NCBI GenBank assembly: GCA_038380435.1
Contig: JAWZYU010000034.1
Location: forward strand, 20,873,404 to 20,937,403
Length of the DNA stretch: 64,000 bases
Direction of reading: 5' to 3'
Origin: Ryuthela nishihirai
Lineage: Eukaryota; Arthropoda; Arachnida; Araneae; Heptathelidae
The notes under the pieces are model-generated. The model did no database searches and was not told the DNA's origin. It was given only the letters and a program-made list of their open reading frames with translations. Shown piece by piece: positions 22,330-34,571 of this stretch. Made by a program: the position numbers and the translations under genes. Numbering within the stretch: the first letter of the stretch is position 1; each line of letters begins with the position of its first letter.

Positions 22330-24640
22330 AGTTTGACCGTGAATGCTAATTTCCATTGCAAGAGATTTTGACCGGATCTTCGATCATGGCAAACCTATTA
22401 TCTTGACAGGAGATCTGAATATAAAGGCATCAGATCTGGCATTCACATAATATCTGGATTGCAGAAACCAGAAAGGCTTCTTGGTCGAATTGAAAGAATC
22501 CACTTACTACCCTTTTAGCTCCTTTCTTAAGACAGATGTCTGGAAGTCACTACATTTGGTCATTTCTACCCAATGTATGACATCCACACAATGAACGAGC
22601 CAAGCTCAGATCATGAGCCTATTATGATCTCTCTTTAGAATTGCCTTAACCGAATCACATAACATCAGGAAGAAATACAAATTCATCATCTCAAAAAATG
22701 TCTCGGCTCTAAAAATGCCAACTCCCTACCTGTCATATGTGACAGCATTTTGGAAGCTCAATGAATAGTTAGCACACCTAAGGAAAAAGGTATAATCCAG
22801 CACTAAAGAATAAAACTCTCTGAAGCTTACAGTACAAGAAAGAATTAAAGATTTCCGTGATGAGACTGTAAATTAACTTCCCTCACTACCCCTGACAAAA
22901 GACTGCCACCTTAAAGAGTTCGGTTGTTGTATCTCTGAGCAGCATATTTTGCACACCATGGGCTTAAATGGCCAGGTCACAAAGGGCTCAGAGAAGGTTG
23001 GGGGAAGCTGGACAGCTGTTAACCTCCAGCCAAGGTCATCCAGCATGTTCTTGTAATGTGCATAGGGTATGGCTCTCCTACACCCTAGACCATGCTTTAT
23101 GTCCCATCTGATGGACGGCAACTTTTTCAAGCCCATCAGTAGGTTTAACAGAGGAAAACCTCAATGCTGGCCCAGATGGGACTCGAACCTGGAAACTACA
23201 GATTACAATTTGGTAGCTGAGCAAACCTTGCCCCCACCTTGAAGAAACTTATCACTGACTATCCATCCATTCATGAGCCAAATGGAGAAGCTTACAGTGA
23301 TGAGGATAAGGTAGAGGTTTTGTTGTCACTTTGGAGAATCAGTTAAGGACAGTGATTTATGAGATGGGGGAAAAAAACTCTGATAAGGTGGGGGAGGAAT
23401 TAGATCGATCCTCTCAAAGGCCTATACACCAAATGATGTTCACCACCCCAAAGAGGGTGAGCGAGGCTATCAAAAGTTTGAATCCAGGAAGGTTCCAAGA
23501 CCTGATGGAATAACCAACACCATGCTTAAACAATTTCCACCTAAGTTTGTGCTGAGCATGGGAAGGATTCATGTATCCTACGGAATTACAGACCAATCAG
23601 TTTGCTCTCCAGCATGGGCAGGTTGTTCGAGTGTGCACGGAAAAGATCTACAATCTACTACGTTCTAAGAACAGTTGAGGAGGAGGAAGGAGGAGGCAAA
23701 ATCTTTAAATAAAAACGAGATTGTTGCATCCATTTTCTTGGCCATTGGCAAAGCTTTCGGCAAAGTCTGTATCAATGGTTTCATTTACAAGCTCATCAAA
23801 ACTAAGTTCTTAATATGGTGGACCTACCTTCAAGAATAAGTTAATAAATTATTTTCTATGGAACGAGGCAAAGAGCCCGGGATGTTGTATGGTTTATTAC
23901 TGGGTTGTTATTTGTTCGATATGCCAGAACACCATCTCATTATTACTACACCTGTATGACACCATACCACTCTATTTTATCCATCCGCCAATCCCAGAAT
24001 GGCATCAAAAGGCTTTAATTGAAACTGGACAAAGTCGAGAAATGGTATTCAAAATACAGCATCAAGATTCATCAAAAAAAAGAGTAAGTCCATCCTCTTT
24101 TCCGAGAAGAGGTAAAGAATCAGATACTCTCAAAATCTTTGGATGAGATACTGCATAGCAATAGGCCATACTCTACCACAAAAAGCTGAAATAGAATGAA
24201 AATTTAATCAAGTATTATGGCCGACAACATCAGATACAAGTTAAACCTCCAATTAGATTGAGCTCTAATCTGCTACCAGAGAAAAAAATTATTTTTCTGC
24301 ACGACGATCATATGTTCTATTTTTATTTGGGCTTCACTGTCTTGGAGAACACAAGCTCAAATATTGGCAGGCTACGGAGCTCCAAAAACAAGATCCTGCA
24401 CGCTATGGTCAGTATTTCATTTTTGTAAAGAATAAAATCATTCACAGGGATGTGGATACCGACACTTCTTCACCGACATTTGAAATTGCTTTTTTTTTCT
24501 TGAGGATGTTGAGAATCCCCATTACATAATTCACTCACTTATAGCTTATGACCTTTTGGCCCTCAATCAGCCTAAACGGCCAAAGCTCAATGTCTTCAAT
24601 ATCTTAAGTGTTTCTGCTTGTTACCTTTGCTCCTGAGGTT
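22330..24640 (+). pseudogene. Jockey-like LINE relic (lineage 2)
   Basis: Endonuclease blocks come first: L-T-G-D-L-N-I near 22405 and E-P-S-S-D-H-E-P-I-M near 22600, the SDH catalytic motif. After a nested SINE come reverse transcriptase blocks: E-A-I-K-S-L-N-P-G, then P-D-G-I-T-N-T-M-L-K near 23500, Y-R-P-I-S-L-like around 23580, and A-I-G-K-A-F-G-K-V with F-I-Y-K-L-I near 23745, corresponding to the palm D..KAFDKVWH..L. Frames are broken many times. The order and motifs fit the Jockey clade. Confidence 0.65.
22918..23233 (-). mobile_element. SINE-A, old copy nested in the Jockey-like relic
   Basis: A diverged full-layout copy with box B complement TGGGACTCGAACC near 23178. The target duplication is CCACCTTAAAGA (22906-22917) versus CCACCTTGAAGA (23234-23245). 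The head and middle carry several deletions. Confidence 0.8.
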
Positions 24641-25249
24641 CATTTCAATTTAATTTTTTGTCTCATATAACTTTTGGGCCATATGAATTGATGTAGAGGT
24701 TAAAAGCCAAATTACGATATATAAAGATACTGCGATTCCATGAGCATGTGGTATCGTTGAAAGATTAAGATGGAAATTTCGGCAGTCAATTTAACGAGTT
24801 CCGCAATTTATCATTAATTTATTGTTGCTGTATTTGATCAGTAAAACTGATGCCTTCTAGTAAAGTCATCAGTTTCCTGAGTATTTGAATCAAAGCTTTT
24901 CGTCACTTTGTTAATCAGTTTCAGGTGGAAGGAAAGAGGGGCACAGATTAAGTTAAACTGATGATCGGGTTTGACTGTCCTAAACTTTCCATCCATTACT
25001 GGTTCTCTACATACATTTCCAGTTTTCACTTCTCAGAAACGGCTGAAAGAACAAAAGGATTTGCAGCCTTGAAACTAAAAACAGCCGTTTTCCTCGATTC
25101 CTTTTGTTAATTTGTAAGAGTTGGGAATTTCTGGGTGTTTATGTAGAACAAAATATGAAAAACTGTGCATGTGGGAATGGAGCAAGAATTCACTTTAATA
25201 ATCATTATATAGTAAAGAGTCACTAAAAAGAAGGTCGTAATAAAGCAAA

Positions 25250-25469
25250 GCCGTCCTGTGGCCGAGTGGTTAGCGCACTTGGCTACTGATTTAAGGGACC
25301 TGGGTTCGAGCCCCGGGTAAGGCATGGATGTTCGTGTTGTTTTCTGCTGAGGTCCTGCCATACTCTCAGATCTTCTACCTGTGGCATATAAACTGGCAGG
25401 CTCCTGTCAGACCTCTGTGGCAAGCAGTTGCTTGAGGGGGTATTTATTTTTATTTATTTATTTATTTAC
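25250..25469 (+). mobile_element. SINE-B, full length
   Basis: Head GTCCTGTGGCCGAGTGGTTA and box B GGGTTCGAGCCCCGGG, body, then a (TATT)n tail. The exact 9-bp target duplication is TAAAGCAAA (25241-25249, 25470-25478). This is the cleanest SINE-B copy in the window. Confidence 0.9.
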
Positions 25470-25478
25470 TAAAGCAAA

Positions 25479-26368
25479 TCTATTGTATATGGGAAATGAC
25501 AGAAATCTAAATAGTCACACTGGTCACAGTCGATTGCTGTGAACAACAAATACATACTATAACCCTAACAAAAAAATTAACAAGAAATCACCAAGTTTTT
25601 CTAAAAATCGTTTTCTAATGCTATTAAGAATCTATAAAAGTCGACTTGCTCCAATGTAATGTTGCAATGGCGGTCTCAATGGGGAAGGGTGTCCCCCGAC
25701 CTCTCCCATAGAGTTAAGAGAGAGAGGCAGAGAAAGAACCATAGACGTTCAAATGAAAACAAAAATGTGTTTTTGTGAGTTCACTGTTGACTGACTGACC
25801 CCCACAAAAATGCTTCCTGGGACAGCCACTGCAATGCCGCGAATCACATCTCCAGATCAACTAATCAGTGTAAACTTGCAATACCATTGTGATAATTTTT
25901 TTTTGTTTTGTTTTGTTTTAATCTTAGCAGTTTCGCAGCTTTAATAGTTTTCATTTTCATTATCTACTTCTGGGATATTTGCATCCACTTTAGATTTACC
26001 TTTTACCCTGAATGTAGCCTTGGGAATGTTTGAAAAATCAAATATAAGTTTTATAAAATGAAGCAACAATACAGTATATACAAGGATGTAAAATATTCCA
26101 AAAGGTCATTCACCATTACTGAAGAGAATTACTCAGCACGTTGTTTATTGAATGCACAGATTGTGATTGAAATTAAATTCACAGTTTTTATATTGGGCTT
26201 TATTTCTCGGAAATTAAAATCCGAACATTTTAGCAAATGTCCAAGTTTTAGCTAACCGAAACCAGGATGCAAAACTTAAATAAAAACTCTTTGAAATATG
26301 TCCATGATTGCACCATAATTATAGTAGAGAAAAGAGAACTTTTTTTAATTTTTGTCACAATAAGTTAC
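25479..26368. other. Intergenic DNA, nothing recognised
   Basis: AT-rich sequence without a supported feature. A short TTTTG microsatellite lies near 25900-25918. Confidence 0.5.
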
Positions 26369-26379
26369 ATAATTTGGGT

Positions 26380-26737
26380 TGGGTTATTTTACCTCTGAGC
26401 GGCACTTTTTTGCACACTATGGGCTAAATGGCCAGGCCACAAGGACCCCGAAGGCTCATAGAAGGTTGGGGGAGGGGACCCACTGGAACAGCTGTTGGGA
26501 GACAGATGGTAGCCTCCCATCAAGGCCATCCAGCGTGTTCTTTAACGTGCAGAGGGTATGTCTCTCCCGCACATGGGGCCACGGCGGCCTTTCCAAGCCC
26601 ATCGGTGTCCCCTACTGACCGTGGGCAGGGCGGGAATTTTGCGGAGATAAATCTCAACGCTGACCCAGCTGGGACTCGAACCTGGGAACTACAGATTATG
26701 AGCCTGGCGCGCTACTGACTGAGCCACCCCCGCCCCC
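26380..26737 (-). mobile_element. SINE-A, short internal deletion
   Basis: A complete layout from the tRNA head (right) to the 3' end (left), lacking about 25 bp in the ACGTCCCATCC block. The target duplication is ATAATTTGGGT (26369-26379, 26738-26748). Confidence 0.9.
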
Positions 26738-27493
26738 ATAATTTGGGTAAATATACTAAATATAGTATCTGAGAAAAAACGGGATTGTCTCAGGTAAAAC
26801 AGATATCTGGGGCACCAAGTTTCTTGGTGCATCAGCAACTAAAACTATTAATTTGATGCAGTAAATATTGGAACTGTTTCAACGTAAAAGTAGAATGAGC
26901 AAAGGTCAAATGGCACTGTAGCATAATTTAGCTTATAACTTACTCTCATATTTCATTCATTCATTCACTCAAAGGTCTTTACAAGCAATGAAAAAATAAT
27001 AAAAATGAGTGTCTACAAGTTGGGAAGGGGACAGTACTAAAGAAAGTGACATTTTAGATGTATGCCCGATGACTAACTAGTTTACAAATTTGATAGTGAA
27101 AAACAATGGATTAAATGAAGTCTAAATTTTACATATAACATGATAATAACACAGATCAGTTAAGTTTGAAAAAAATAATGTAATGCTATATTTAATTGAA
27201 AAAAATTTCAGTCACCAATTGAATATAATGTAAAATTGATAAAACAATACAAATTATTTACGAATTGAGAGAAATTTTACTAGGAGTGTATGTTACAAGT
27301 GATAATTAACATAAAATATAATATTAGAAAAATTGTCATTTCAATTAAAATGGTTGATTTCCATGTTAAAATGAAAACTTCCCGTAATTTTATTTCTTGA
27401 AACTCAAATGTAATTTTTATAAAGTGTAATTTTTAATGTACATTTGAGAGACCTTCAGAATGGATTTTTTTAACAGAAATGGTAATGTGGATT

Positions 27494-27882
27494 TTGGGTT
27501 GGGTTGTTTTACCCCTGGGCAGCACTTTTTTGCACACCATGGGCTAAATGGCCAGGTCACAAGGACCCCGAAGGCTCAGAGAAGGTTGGAGGAGGGGACC
27601 CACTGGAACAGCTGTTGGGAGACGGACGGTAGCCTCCCATCAAGGCCATCCAGCGTGTTCTTTAAAGTGCACAGGGTATGGCTCTTCCGCACATGAGGCC
27701 ACGGCTTAACGTCCCATCCAACACACGGCGGCCTTTCCAAGCCCACTGGTGTCCCCTATTGACCGTGGGCAGAGCTGGGAATTTTGCGGAGATAAATCTC
27801 ATTGCTGACCCAGCTGGGACTCGAACCTGGGAACTACAGATTATGAGCCTGGCACGCTACCGACTGAGCCACCCCCACCCCG
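27494..27882 (-). mobile_element. SINE-A, full length
   Basis: Full head, body and 3' end. The exact 14-bp target duplication is TGGTAATGTGGATT (27480-27493, 27883-27896). Confidence 0.9.
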
Positions 27883-28167
27883 TGGTAATGTGGATTAAAG
27901 TAATATCTGATAATTATATTTTGCAAGGGATCAATTAAAATTTTGCTTTATACAATTTAAACAAGAATAAACAAAATGTTTCACAGTCTTGTGTCAAATC
28001 TTGTGACAAACAAATCAATATTAATGCATTAAACAAATTATTCTCATTATAACCCTATTTAAATTCTGCATGGAAAAGTAAAGAGATGAATAATGAAAAC
28101 AGTGCATCAGATCAATCCATAGTAAATACATAGATTACCTGTAGATATAGAATTCAATAAATACTTA

Positions 28168-28503
28168 TTTGGAAAAAATTATTGCCGATGGTCTAGGATT
28201 TGAACTCGCTACTCCCTAGATACAGTAGCTCAAAAAATATTCAAACACCGTGGTTGAAATTCGCAACCTTTGTGTCACGTGACGCAAAGGTTGCCAGACC
28301 ACTAATTTCTAAAAAAAATCGCTGCCAGATATTTTTTCTGAATTCTGTAATCAACCATAGTCTTTGGATATTTTTTTGAGCGACTGTACATGCCAGAGTG
28401 GTCTAAACCATTAAAACCAACCATCAGATAATAATTTGTTTCCACATGCATCTAGAGAGTTGTGGGTTTGAATCCCATACTGTCGACAATAATTTTTTCC
28501 ACA
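28168..28503. repeat. Inverted tRNA-like arms around a MITE
   Basis: The left arm (28168-28215) reversed reads a box-B-like GTTCAAATCC followed by ATAATTTTTTCC. The right arm (28398-28503) has a box-A-like CCAGAGTGGTCTAA, box B GGGTTTGAATCCC and the same AATAATTTTTTCC end. A separate mariner-type MITE occupies the centre. Confidence 0.55.
28223..28386. mobile_element. Tc1/mariner-type MITE, 164 bp
   Basis: The terminal repeats are CAGTAGCTCAAAAAATATTC on the left and the complement of CAGTCGCTCAAAAAAATATC on the right, each bordered by TA. At the centre is a near-perfect palindrome (28263-28298 region) with GCAACCTTTG/CAAAGGTTGC arms around GTCACGTGAC. There is no coding capacity. Confidence 0.8.
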
Positions 28504-28514
28504 TGATGAATAAA

Positions 28515-29383
28515 TTAAATGTATAGGAATTAGAAAGCAAAAGAAAATGAAATGGGCATTCTATTGTTTTTCAGTAAAACAATTTAAACCAAAAGAAAAA
28601 AAAAATCATTCTGCATATCTATTACACTACATCTGTATTTATGCCTATATATTCACATTCCTGATTGTCAAGTTGCAAATTTTTTGAACAAAGAATTTTA
28701 AAAAAAGAAAATGTTGTTTAACTATTTTTACAATATGAGAACAAATCTTACAAGGTTTAGCAATCTGCTTCCTTACAAATTAAATTTTATATGCTGTAGC
28801 TAACAAAACATAGGGAAACTTCATCATACAGGTTAAAATTTGGAAGAATATTGCAGTATATAAAGAATGGAATAAGATGATAAATAATTCACCAATACAG
28901 AAATGTTACTGTAGTGTGATAAAATTTGAAAATACCAATTTTAGAAAATGATTAAAAAAATTTTTGGTACATAAATAGTTGTGTAGTAATTGACTAAGAA
29001 GAAACACTTATTGTTATAAAATTAATAAATTATCCTTAACAGTTAACATTTTTAAAGTGTGTAAAAATGACATTAAACAAATTCAGAACAACAGTTGCAA
29101 AATATATCAACAAAAAAAAATGGATATAAATCATTGGATATATATATTATGGCAAATAAGTCAGTAAAATACATTATTTTCATTTCTGTAGTCTTAGAAT
29201 TTGAACAGGGAAGACCATAACTGAAGCATTAGATCATATTTAAATGTGTATTAATTAGAAAGCAACAGAGAATGGAAATGTGCATTCTATTGTTTTTCAG
29301 TAGAACAATTTAAACCAGAGAAGAAGAAAACATTCTGCATATCTATTACACTACATCTGTATTACTGTCTACATATTCATCAT
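28515..29383 (+). repeat. Direct duplication of about 145 bp (28515-28667 and 29238-29383)
   Basis: The two segments share GCATTCTATTGTTTTTCAGT and CATTCTGCATATCTATTACA with only scattered differences. The intervening 570 bp are AT-rich and unrecognised. It could be two copies of an unnamed interspersed repeat or a local duplication. Confidence 0.75.
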
Positions 29384-30126
29384 CTTCTGACCACCAAAAT
29401 TTTAACGAATGATGGCACATTTGAAAAATTTCTTTCTCTGAGTATTAGTAGCCCTAACATTTACAGTAGTTTGTAAACCTGGCTACTAAGCTGGTGGGCA
29501 TGTCCTTGGGTATGTATAGGTTATTTTGAAAACTCAACACAAGCCAAGAGTAAACATACATTTCCATGACCAAGGATGATGCAAAACGTTACCAACAATA
29601 CACGTCTTGGTAAGGTGACTTGTGTTGCTAACAGACTGGATGGTATAATAATAATTTTGTAGACAAGGTCAATATTCCATTGATTAATTTATAAGAATTC
29701 TTTACACTGTTATCATTATGGACTATCAAGACTCTCACACACTTTACGGTCATTGTTAACATTTGAACTATGTCCATTGTCATCATCAGCGTTGTGCAAA
29801 TACCATGAATCAATTCCAAAAATGGTTCATTGCATCAGTACCTCTTGTACTCTTCTGCTGGAGATCACTTACATCATAACGTTTGAAAATGAAAGTTTTA
29901 TTTTTGCTGTCTTCCACTACTCCAATCACTCATAAAAAGTCCTCAAATCTGTATATTTTCCACAACAAAACGTTTTTAAAATAACTAAATATTTAAAACT
30001 TTAATTAAAATTGGAATAATTTAATTTAATCCAAAAATTCCAAAATTGAAAATTTTTGGAGTAATTTTAATTATTGCTAGTAGTATTTGGAGTAATTTTA
30101 ATTATAGATTGGCTCAGAAATGTAAG
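29384..30126. other. Intergenic DNA, nothing recognised
   Basis: No exon, tRNA-like head or element end was found. Confidence 0.5.
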
Positions 30127-30143
30127 CATGATCTTGGCTTTGG

Positions 30144-30601
30144 GTTGGGTTGTTTTACCTCTGAGCGGCACTTTTTTGCACACCATGGGCTAAATGGCCA
30201 GGTCACATGGACCCCGAAGGCTCAGAGAAGGTTGGGGGAGGGGACCCACTGGAACAGCTTTTGAGAGACAGATGGTAGCCTCCCTTCAAGGCCATCCAGG
30301 TGTTCTTTAACGTTGGGTTGTTTTACCTCTGAGCGGCACTTTTTTGCACACCATGGGCTAAATGGCCAGGTCACATGGACCCCGAAGGCTCAGAGAAGGT
30401 TGGGGGAGGGGACCCACTGGAACAGCTGTTGGGAGACAGATGGTAGACTCCCGTCAAGGCCATCCAGCGTGTTCTTTAACGTGCACAGGGTATGGCTCTC
30501 CCGCACACGGGACCACGGCTTAACGTCCCATCCGACGGACGGCGGCCTTTCCAAGTCCATCGGTGTCCCCTACTGACCGTGGGCAGGGCGGGGAATTTTG
30601 C
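30144..30601 (-). mobile_element. SINE-A, 5'-truncated, two 3' modules
   Basis: The tRNA head is absent: the copy stops inside the CAAAATTCCCCGCCCTGCCC block. It nevertheless has a target duplication, CATGATCTTGGCTTTGG (30127-30143) versus CATGATCTTGGCCTTTGG (30602-30619). It was therefore 5'-truncated at insertion, as expected of target-primed reverse transcription. Two 3' modules join near 30310 with the same junction as the copy at 21373. Confidence 0.9.
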
Positions 30602-30891
30602 CATGATCTTGGCCTTTGGTTTCAAAAGAGCAGTTGAGAACAAATTGGCAAATGCTGATATTTTAAAACTTCTGAGATATGCAAATACCAACAATTAATA
30701 TCCCACATAAAGTAATGATTAAGATAAATGGAGACAGCTGAAGGGATTAATTGCAATCACATGCAACTGTCAAGTTCAGAGAGGAACTACTTTTTGCTAG
30801 CAGAGGAAATTTATTTGGAGCCAGGTAAGATACAAACCTACGACCTTCTGATAACACATTACATAAGCTTTCATACTCAGATACTATAACA

Positions 30892-31270
30892 CAGTGTCTC
30901 ACAAACCTTTTTACTCTGCGGCACACTGAATCTAATTTTTTTTCCGCGGCACACCTAAAAAAGAATAAAAACAAACTCTATATAATCGTCATTATATTTG
31001 CGCTTTGTTGAAGTCATCAGCCTGGTTTTTCTTGAAGATTTGCTCTCGTTCTTTAATTCATAACCCGGTGTTTGTTTTAAATATTTGTCCATTCTATGGC
31101 TTGAAATAATCAAAAATTAATACCAAAATTTGGAAAAAGCTTGATAAATACTTACAAGCACGTCGATAACACAAGTCAAGTCAAAATGAAATCTTTGGAA
31201 TATCTAGTGTCAATTTGAAAATCTCTCGCGGCACACTACTGTGCTGTGGCACACAGTTTGCGAGACACTG
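30892..31270. mobile_element. hAT-type MITE, 379 bp
   Basis: The inverted ends are CAGTGTCTCACAAACC and CAGTGTCTCGCAAACT, with an exact 8-bp target duplication CTATAACA (30884-30891, 31271-31278). Both ends carry a subterminal GCGGCACAC motif. An 8-bp duplication plus CAG-type ends is diagnostic of the hAT superfamily. No transposase is present. Confidence 0.9.
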
Positions 31271-31278
31271 CTATAACA

Positions 31279-32355
31279 GAACTGATATAGCTGGGAACAT
31301 AAAATATACCTTTCTTACTGATACTTGATATGCTCCTTGCTACATGATCAATATCTATGGCATGTAGACCAACAGCAAAACTTCTAAGATTTTTTTCATA
31401 GTCAAATCTAACAGGAGACAACTAATACGTAGTGAGTAGCTTAGTAGGTAAGAAAATTTGAAATGGTATCAGGTAATGCATTTCTATTCCAGTTGCTTTA
31501 AAATTAATTTTCCCTGCAGCAAAAAAAAACTGTTGATATGGATCCATAACCTACTTGGCTGCACACTAAATTTCTCTAGTAATATGAACAATAAATCACA
31601 GAAACTTGAAAATCAAGACACTTTACACATGTTAAAACACAATAATTGTTCTAGTTTATGATTCTTGACAAAATTTATTTGCTCAATAGAGAAAATGCTA
31701 AACAACCTGTTATGATTTAACTTCTGAACCAACACTGTGTTGCATTTCAAAAATTTGTTAAAATATTCAAGTGCATATTCAGTGACAACTTATATTTTAC
31801 ATATAATACAAGGCATCTATCTATCATGCTCTACTTCTTATTCAAGGAGGGATGCCAAGAAAAGATTTTGACAAGCATGCATTTGAAAACAATACAAAGT
31901 TGTTGTGGATATTATAAAAAGTGCAATATCTGTTATATACATTTAATTCTTAGAGTTTTGCAGCAAAATTCTGGAGTGCAATGAGAATTCATTTCTAATA
32001 CTAGCAAAATGCTGACAATGTAAAAGTTTCCTTATTTTCCAATAACAATGCTATTTAACACTTTTATACATATCTTATTTTGCTTCAGAAAAGTTTCAGT
32101 TACATTAATACATAATAAAAACTTCAGCTTCATTAAAACCTATAAAAATATGAAAAAAATATAAAATTCTGCTAAAGGTAATAACTTATATTAAAAATTA
32201 CAAAGAGCCTAAAAGGCACAAAAATTAAATGACAGAAAATCTGTTAAAGAAATTTCCAGAAAAGTTCTAAAAGTTGGAAGGTTTTTACAAAACCTAATCC
32301 TTAAATTTAGGATTTCTACTTAAATGCTATTGTGTCTTCAGTATCATCATTTTGA
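31279..32355. other. Region downstream of the Lgl-like stop codon
   Basis: AT-rich DNA expected to hold the 3' UTR of the - strand Lgl-like gene. An AATAAA on the - strand occurs at 31674-31679, but the UTR end cannot be fixed from sequence alone. Confidence 0.4.
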
Positions 32356-32454
32356 TCAACAATAACTTGTCCTTGAAAAATTGTTGCTGAAGTTCATATG
32401 TAGTTCTTCTGCTGTATTTAGTTCCTCTATTCTAGCAATGGGAGCCCGCTTTAC
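32356..32454 (-). CDS. l(2)gl: Lgl-like protein, last coding exon
   Basis: Preceded on the - strand by TTTTCATAG, this exon has 32 codons and a TGA at 32356-32358. It continues the previous exon in phase 0 (codon CAG joined to GTA). The peptide starts V-K-R-A-P-I-A-R-I-E-E-L and ends S-R-T-S-Y-C. I do not recognise this end from known Lgl proteins, whose C-termini are variable. Its assignment rests on splice sites and phase. Confidence 0.6.
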   Translation of the reverse strand, partial: VKRAPIARIEELNTAEELHMNFSNNFSRTSYC

Positions 32455-32879
32455 CTATGAAAATAATCACTTAAATTAAAAATTATAATCACTTTTCCTT
32501 AAGTACTACTAGCAGCAAAAGTACCAAAAAAATATTTTATCAGGAGTAAATAAATTGATGAAAAAAGAAAATGCACAGAAGTGAAAACAGATAGCAAAAT
32601 CTATATTACATTATGCTAAGCAATCTTTCTATCTCCTCAATGAATTTAATTGTGAAATAAGATACATTCTTTTGAATGTACCATCTAGATATCTAAAATT
32701 AGTCAGATAGTGTTACATGGCAGTATAGTGCTTAAATTCTACAAAAATATACAATGACTATGGCTCTAATTACATAACAACAAAATTCTGTAATATCACA
32801 TTAATCATCAAAATTTTAAGAGTGTATGATTATTATACCACAATTAGAGTTAATAGCAAATGTGCATACAGAGTCATTA

Positions 32880-33381
32880 CAAAAGAATATCCTTATTTTA
32901 ATGTGCTCCATTTTATTAAATAATTAAGTAACAAAAGTAACTGTGTGTCAAATGTCAAGAAACTCTCAAAGTTTCCTTGTCATGAGGGCACGGAGTTAGT
33001 ATTATGTGTATAAAGTTTTAAATGCCAAATTTTCAAATTGCTGAATTGCTAGAGGTGGAGTATTCTTATGGCCTTCAAGAAAAGCTGATTTGACACCACT
33101 GGATTTTTTTTTGGGAGGGACATATTAAACAGATTGTTTATTCAGAAAACAAATTTGTAATTTATAGCATTTAAAGGAAAGAATCACTGCAGCCACTGCA
33201 AGTGTTATACCATGGTGAGCCAAGTATGGATGGAAGTTTGATTTTGCAATGGATTGATACTATACATTGAAATCTGCTGAACATAAAATGGAACTTTGAG
33301 TTTCTTGACATTTTGCACACACAATTACTTTTGTTATTTAAACAATAAAGCTTAGCACTTTACAATATGGGTATTCTTTTA
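32880..33381 (+). mobile_element. Internally deleted mariner-like element with long TIRs
   Basis: About 95 bp at each end are inverted repeats (left CAAAAGAATATCC..., right complement TAAAAGAATACCC...; both contain GTCAAGAAACTC), bordered by TA. Inside, the frame W-P-S-R-K-A-D-L-T-P-L-D-F-F-L and then L-K-E-R-I-T-A-A shows the C-terminal part of a DD41D-like transposase. The rest of the gene is gone, so this is a non-autonomous deletion product. Confidence 0.75.
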
Positions 33382-33689
33382 TACTTACCCTATATATTCT
33401 TCCTTGCATTGCACATAAACAGCACCTAATAAATTTATCTAATTTCAATTACTTAATAAATTTTTTGATGTTTCTTCAGTTGAAAGGTATGAATTGAACC
33501 TTTCAACAGGTTCTCTCTGTACATATCGACTTCAGGATGCTGTTTGTAAGCAATGAGGGCACTATCTTTGAGTGGCACATATATTAGAATAGTTTATTAT
33601 TTGGGTAACACATATATTGGAAAGACCATTTAGTACTACATGTAGAAAGGTTCATGTCATTAAATGGAAGGGGATCTTGATTACTGGTT

Positions 33690-33800
33690 GGTGGCTGGTA
33701 GCTCAGTGGTCAGAGCACCTGACATATTATCTCAGGAGATCATAGGTTCATATCCCAGCTAGCTCAAGGTAATTTTCCCTCTAAATTTGATATTGATGTT
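33690..33800 (+). mobile_element. SINE-C copy
   Basis: GGTAGCTCAGTGGTCAGAGC (box A) and AGGTTCATATCCCAGCTAGC (box B region) are followed by CAAGGTAATTTTCCCTCTAA. It is close to the copy at 3930, including the GGGATCTTGAT leader. Confidence 0.7.
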
Positions 33801-33999
33801 AAGAGTGATTTCATACCCTTTCTCTAATTTCTTTTAGCTTTTTATAAGCAACATTCATATATTTGAATCTTTAATTTTTTTCTATGCTTAAAATTCTTAA
33901 ATAAGCATTTTTAACCATGAAGATGTCATTCAGACTTTTGTTTTTCCTACACCTTTGCGCCTCTTTCTGCAATTTTTTTTTGATTTTTCTCTTACAGCA

Positions 34000-34571
34000 C
34001 AAATACCATATAGTGGCAACAATACTCCACATGTGTTTCAACATGATGGGGCACCTCCCCATTATGGAAGGTGTGTTCATGCGCATTTGAACATGTCTTT
34101 TGGGCAACAATGGATTGGGCGTACTGGACCAGTTGCCTGGCCCCCACACTCGACTGATTTAACGAGCGTTGATTTCTTTCTGTGGGGGGCCCTCAAAGCT
34201 ACCGTGTATTAATCGCCTGTGGAAGCAAGGCTCGTCTGCACTGCTGCTACTATCAAAGAAACTCCAGGTGTGTTCGACCATGTCCGGCAATCAATGCTCT
34301 GTCGGTGTCACGCATGCATCGTGTCTCATGGTGGAAACTTCGAGCATCTGCTGTAACATTATGAAATGTATCATCTAATACGCCATTTGTAATAATTATG
34401 TCCAATAAATGTTTCCCCATTAATCACTGTCTTGTATCCTTTCAGATCTTGAACCTCTGCTACCACTTTCCCATGACGTTTCCGGTTATGGGTTCCTATG
34501 CAATTCTCATTTCTTTAGATGTTATCTACCTCCCCTAAAAGTTTGTACCTATATTTTTGAGACACCCTGTA
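34000..34571 (+). pseudogene. DD41D mariner-like element, 5'-truncated
   Basis: An open frame encodes F-Q-H-D-G-A-P-P-H, then W-I-G-R-T-G-P, then D-L-T-S-V-D-F-F-L-W-G. Again 41 residues separate the two Asp. A frameshift follows. The right end GAGACACCCTGTATA is the same terminal repeat type as the element at 4397, but diverged (GAGACACCC against GGACACCC). The left half with the helix-turn-helix and first Asp is missing. Confidence 0.8.

Noticed and set aside
25250..25325. Possible tRNA gene (box A and box B present)
   Set aside because: The acceptor stem does not close and a body, tail and target duplication follow; it is the head of SINE-B.
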